Assembly (NCBI GenBank): GCA_037577475.1
Contig: CM075192.1
Coordinates: forward strand, 1,542,197 to 1,606,196
Origin: Chaunax sp. Z400
Lineage: Eukaryota > Chordata > Actinopteri > Lophiiformes > Chaunacidae
Direction of reading: 5' to 3'
Length of the DNA: 64,000 bases
Under the pieces are notes generated by a model. The model did not search any database. It worked only from the letters and a program-made list of their open reading frames with translations, and was not told the DNA's origin. Positions 60,805 through 64,000 of this stretch are shown here, one piece after another (position 1 is the first letter of the stretch; the number at the start of each line of letters is the position of its first letter). Made by a program: the position numbers and the translations under genes.

Positions 60805-63505
60805 CGAGTCTCTACGACCTTCCGTTCCCGAGATACAGACATTCAAAATACGCCCCTACTGGACATGTCATATCTCGGGAAAGGAAGGTCGCACAGACTC
60901 GGGACAAAGACTGGTGTTCTCAGAGACCACATAAACCCCTAGACGGACGTTGGTCCCGAGTCTCTACGACCTTCCGTTTCCGAGATACACACATTCACTA
61001 TAGGCGGACCAAACCCCATTCACTTCAATGGGAAAATAAACTTGAGTATAACTCGGGAACGGAAGGTCGTAGAGACTCGGGACCATGATCCGTCCGACAT
61101 AATTCGTGGTCTCTGAACACGCCAGACTTCTCCACGAGTCTCTACGACCTTCCGTTCCCGAGATACAAAAATTCCAAAAATCACCAAAAATACATGTCAT
61201 ATCTCGGGAACCGTAAGTCGTAGAGACTCGGTTTACCCGCTGGCATTCTTGGAGACCCCATAAAACCATTGAAAGAGCTTATCCCCGAGTCTCTACGACC
61301 TTCCGTTCCCGAGATACAGACATTCAAAATACGCCCCTACTGGACATGTCATATCTCGGGAAAGGAAGGTCGCACAGACTCGGGACAAAGACTGGTGTTC
61401 TCAGAGACCACATAAACCCCTAGACGGACGTTGGTCCCGAGTCTCTACGACCTTCCGTTTCCGAGATACACACATTCACTATAGGCGGACCAAACCCCAT
61501 TCACTTCAATGGGAAAATAAACTTGAGTATAACTCGGGAACGGAAGGTCGTAGAGACTCGGGACCATGATCCGTCCGACATAATTCGTGGTCTCTGAACA
61601 CGCCAGACTTCTCCACGAGTCTCTACGACCTTCCGTTCCCGAGATACAAAAATTCCAAAAATCACCAAAAATACATGTCATATCTCGGGAACCGTAAGTC
61701 GTAGAGACTCGGTTTACCCGCTGGCATTCTTGGAGACCCCATAAAACCATTGAAAGAGCTTATCCCCGAGTCTCTACGACCTTCCGTTCCCGAGATACAG
61801 ACATTCAAAATACGCCCCTACTGGACATGTCATATCTCGGGAAAGGAAGGTCGCACAGACTCGGGACAAAGACTGGTGTTCTCAGAGACCACATAAACCC
61901 CTAGACGGACGTTGGTCCCGAGTCTCTACGACCTTCCGTTTCCGAGATACACACATTCACTATAGGCGAACCAAACCCCATTCACTTCAATGGGAAAATA
62001 AACTTGAGTATAACTCGGGAACGGAAGGTCGTAGAGACTCGGGACCATGATCCGTCCGACATAATTCGTGGTCTCTGAACACGCCAGACTTCTCCACGAG
62101 TCTCTACGACCTTCCGTTCCCGAGATACAGACATTCAAAATACGCCCCTACTGGACATGTCATATCTCGGGAAAGGAAGGTCGCACAGACTCGGGACAAA
62201 GACTGGTGTTCTCAGAGACCACATAAACCCCTAGACAGACGTTGGGCCCGAGTCTCTACGACCTTCCGTTTCCGAGATACACACATTCACTATAGGCGAA
62301 CCAAACCCCATTCACTTCAATGGGAAAATAAACTTGAGTATAACTCGGGAACGGAAGGTCGTAGAGACTCTGGACCATGATCCGTTGGACATAATTCGTG
62401 GTCTCTGAACACGCCAGACTTCTCCCCGAGTCTCTACGACCTTCCGTTCCCGAGATACAAAAATTCCAAAAATCACCAAAAATACATGTCATATCTCGGG
62501 AACCGTAAGTCGTAGAGACTCGGTTTACCCGCTGGCATTCTTGTAGACCCCATAAAAACATTGAAAGAGCTTATCCCCGAGTCTCTACGACCTTCCGTTC
62601 CCGAGATACAGACATTCAAAATACGCCCCTACTGGACATGTCATATCTCGGGAAAGGAAGGTCGCACAGACTCGGGACAAAGACTGGTGTTCTCAGAGAC
62701 CACATAAACCCCTAGACGGACGTTGGTCCCGAGTCTCTACGACCTTCCGTTTCCGAGATACACACATTCACTATAGGCGAACCAAACCCCATTCACTTCA
62801 ATGGGAAAATAAACTTGAGTATAACTCGGGAACGGAAGGTCGTAGAGACTCGGGACCATGATCCGTCCGACATAATTCGTGGTCTCTGAACATGCCAGAC
62901 TTCTCCACGAGTCTCTACGACCTTCCGTTCCCGAGATACAGACATTCAAAATACGCCCCTACTGGACATGTCATATCTCGGGAAAGGAAGGTCGCACAGA
63001 CTCGGGACAAAGACTGGTGTTCTCAGAGACCACATAAACCCCTAGACAGACGTTGGGCCCGAGTCTCTACGACCTTCCGTTTCCGAGATACACACATTCA
63101 CTATAGGCGAACCAAACCCCATTCACTTCAATGGGAAAATAAACTTGAGTATAACTCGGGAACGGAAGGTCGTAGAGACTCTGGACCATGATCCGTTGGA
63201 CATAATTCGTGGTCTCTGAACACGCCAGACTTCTCCCCGAGTCTCTACGACCTTCCGTTCCCGAGATACAAAAATTCCAAAAATCACCAAAAATACATGT
63301 CATATCTCGGGAACCGTAAATCGTAGAGACTCGGTTTACCTGCTGACGTTCTTGGAGACCCCATAAAACCGTTGAAAGAGCTTATCCCCAAGTCTCTACG
63401 ACCTTCCGTTCAAAAGTTACCAACCCGGGTAGGGCCCCCATTGAGTTTTTATCCCCTTAACCCTAACCCTAACCCTAACCCTAACCCCTAACCCACACTT
63501 GTCCG
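60805..63505 (+). repeat. HOR cassette 50: (AB-C')2-(AB)2-C'-(AB)2-C-D
   Basis: Units start at 60805, 60957, 61135 (C'), 61286, 61438, 61616 (C'), 61767, 61919, 62097, 62249, 62427 (C'), 62578, 62730, 62908, 63060, 63238 (C) and 63389 (D). Tract 63459-63494. It contains two internal tandem duplications, of 481 and 811 bp. The D arm starts CAAGTCTC. Confidence 0.94.
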
Positions 63506-64000
63506 CGAGTCTCTACGACCTTCCGTTCCCGAGATACAGACATTCAAAATACGCCCCTACTGGACATGTCATATCTCGGGAAAGGAAGGTCGCACAGACT
63601 CGGGACAAAGACTGGTGTTCTGAGAGACCACATAAACCCCTAGACGGACGTTGGTCCCGAGTCTCTACGACCTTCCGTTTCCGAGATACACACATTCACT
63701 ATAGGCGAACCAAACCCCATTCACTTCAATGGGAAAATAAACTTGAGTATAACTCGGGAACGGAAGGTCGTAGAGACTCGGGACCATGATCCGTCGGACA
63801 TAATTCGTGGTCTCTGAACACGCCAGACTTCTCCCCGAGTCTCTACGACCTTCCGTTCCCGAGATACAAAAATTCCAAAAATCACCAAAAATACATGTCA
63901 TATCTCGGGAACCGTAAGTCGTAGAGACTCGGTTTACCCGCTGGCATTCTTGGAGACCCCATAAAACCATTGAAAGAGCTTATCCCCGAGTCTCTACGAC
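63506..64000 (+). repeat. HOR cassette 51 (right-truncated): A-B-C'-...
   Basis: A starts at 63506, B at 63658 and C' at 63836. The next unit begins at 63987 and is cut by the window end after 14 bp. A has GTTCTGAGAGACC, a private change. The array clearly continues beyond the window. Confidence 0.94.

Larger units (their letters stand above)
1..64000. repeat. Higher-order satellite array filling the window
   Basis: The sequence is a continuous head-to-tail array of four monomer types, A (152 bp), B (178 bp), C (151 bp) and D (110-117 bp), arranged in cassettes that end in C-D. Adding the units I place (about 138 A, 134 B, 89 C, 51 D) accounts for about 64 kb, so no non-repeat stretch remains. 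Open reading frames recur at identical positions in each unit, on both strands, and are repeat by-products. The CCCTAA tracts suggest a subtelomeric or telomere-derived heterochromatic block. The family name and host species are not recognisable to me from sequence alone. Confidence 0.97.

Noticed and set aside
1..64000. CRISPR array (regular repeats with spacers)
   Set aside because: The shared arm is about 32 bp, but the segments between arms are the same few sequences repeated, not unique spacers, and the arms alternate in orientation. No cas genes are present, and telomeric tracts indicate a eukaryote.

Overview
The whole window is one uninterrupted satellite-type tandem array in which I find no protein-coding or RNA gene. 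It points to a eukaryote whose telomere repeat is TTAGGG: every 0.6-4.3 kb the array carries a short tract of CCCTAA repeats, always in the same orientation. That repeat is standard in vertebrates but also occurs in many fungi, protists and invertebrates. CCCTAA rather than CCCTAAA argues against a typical plant. A vertebrate such as a fish or amphibian is my guess, at low confidence. The most natural location is a subtelomere or an internal heterochromatic block. If the CCCTAA tracts keep their native orientation, the chromosome end lies to the left.

Four monomer types account for essentially every base: A (152 bp, about 138 copies), B (178 bp, about 134), C (151 bp, about 89) and D (110-117 bp, 51). 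These hand counts multiply out to about 64 kb. All four begin with the same arm, CGAGTCTCTACGACCTTCCG and its continuation. A, B and C also carry an inverted copy of that arm 34-66 bp downstream, so each is an imperfect palindrome with a unique loop and a unique tail. D has only a truncated left arm, then a GC-rich segment, then the telomeric tract. A and C are diverged relatives. The tail of A is partly the reverse complement of the tail of B, so the 330-bp AB dimer is itself a larger fold-back.

Monomers combine by a strict grammar into higher-order repeat (HOR) cassettes, each ending in C-D. Typical forms are ABAB-C-D (about 922 bp) and ABABAB-C-D (about 1252 bp), with extra internal C' units in places. 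I place 52 cassettes, numbered 0-51; the first and last are cut by the window edges. Region by region: cassettes 0-8 (1-11371) are AB-rich and hold a superduplication with a 6.23-kb period. Cassettes 9-11 (to 13449) are short C'-A-B-C-D and A-B-C-D forms. Cassettes 12-16 (to 22889) are longer and mixed with C'. Cassettes 17-19 (22890-25673) are three similar 928-bp copies. Cassettes 20-23 (to 33227) include the 4.3-kb cassette 21. Cassettes 24-28 (to 39756) end in C'-C-D. Cassettes 29-41 (to 51896) largely repeat the 6.7-13.4 kb region. Cassettes 42-51 are a mixed, more diverged set, including the two cassettes with the most degraded telomeric tracts.

The interest lies in the architecture: a palindromic-monomer satellite that embeds a telomeric, G-rich tract once per cassette and has been reshuffled by unequal exchange at several scales. 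Identity calls rest on shared diagnostic variants read by eye, not on computed alignments.
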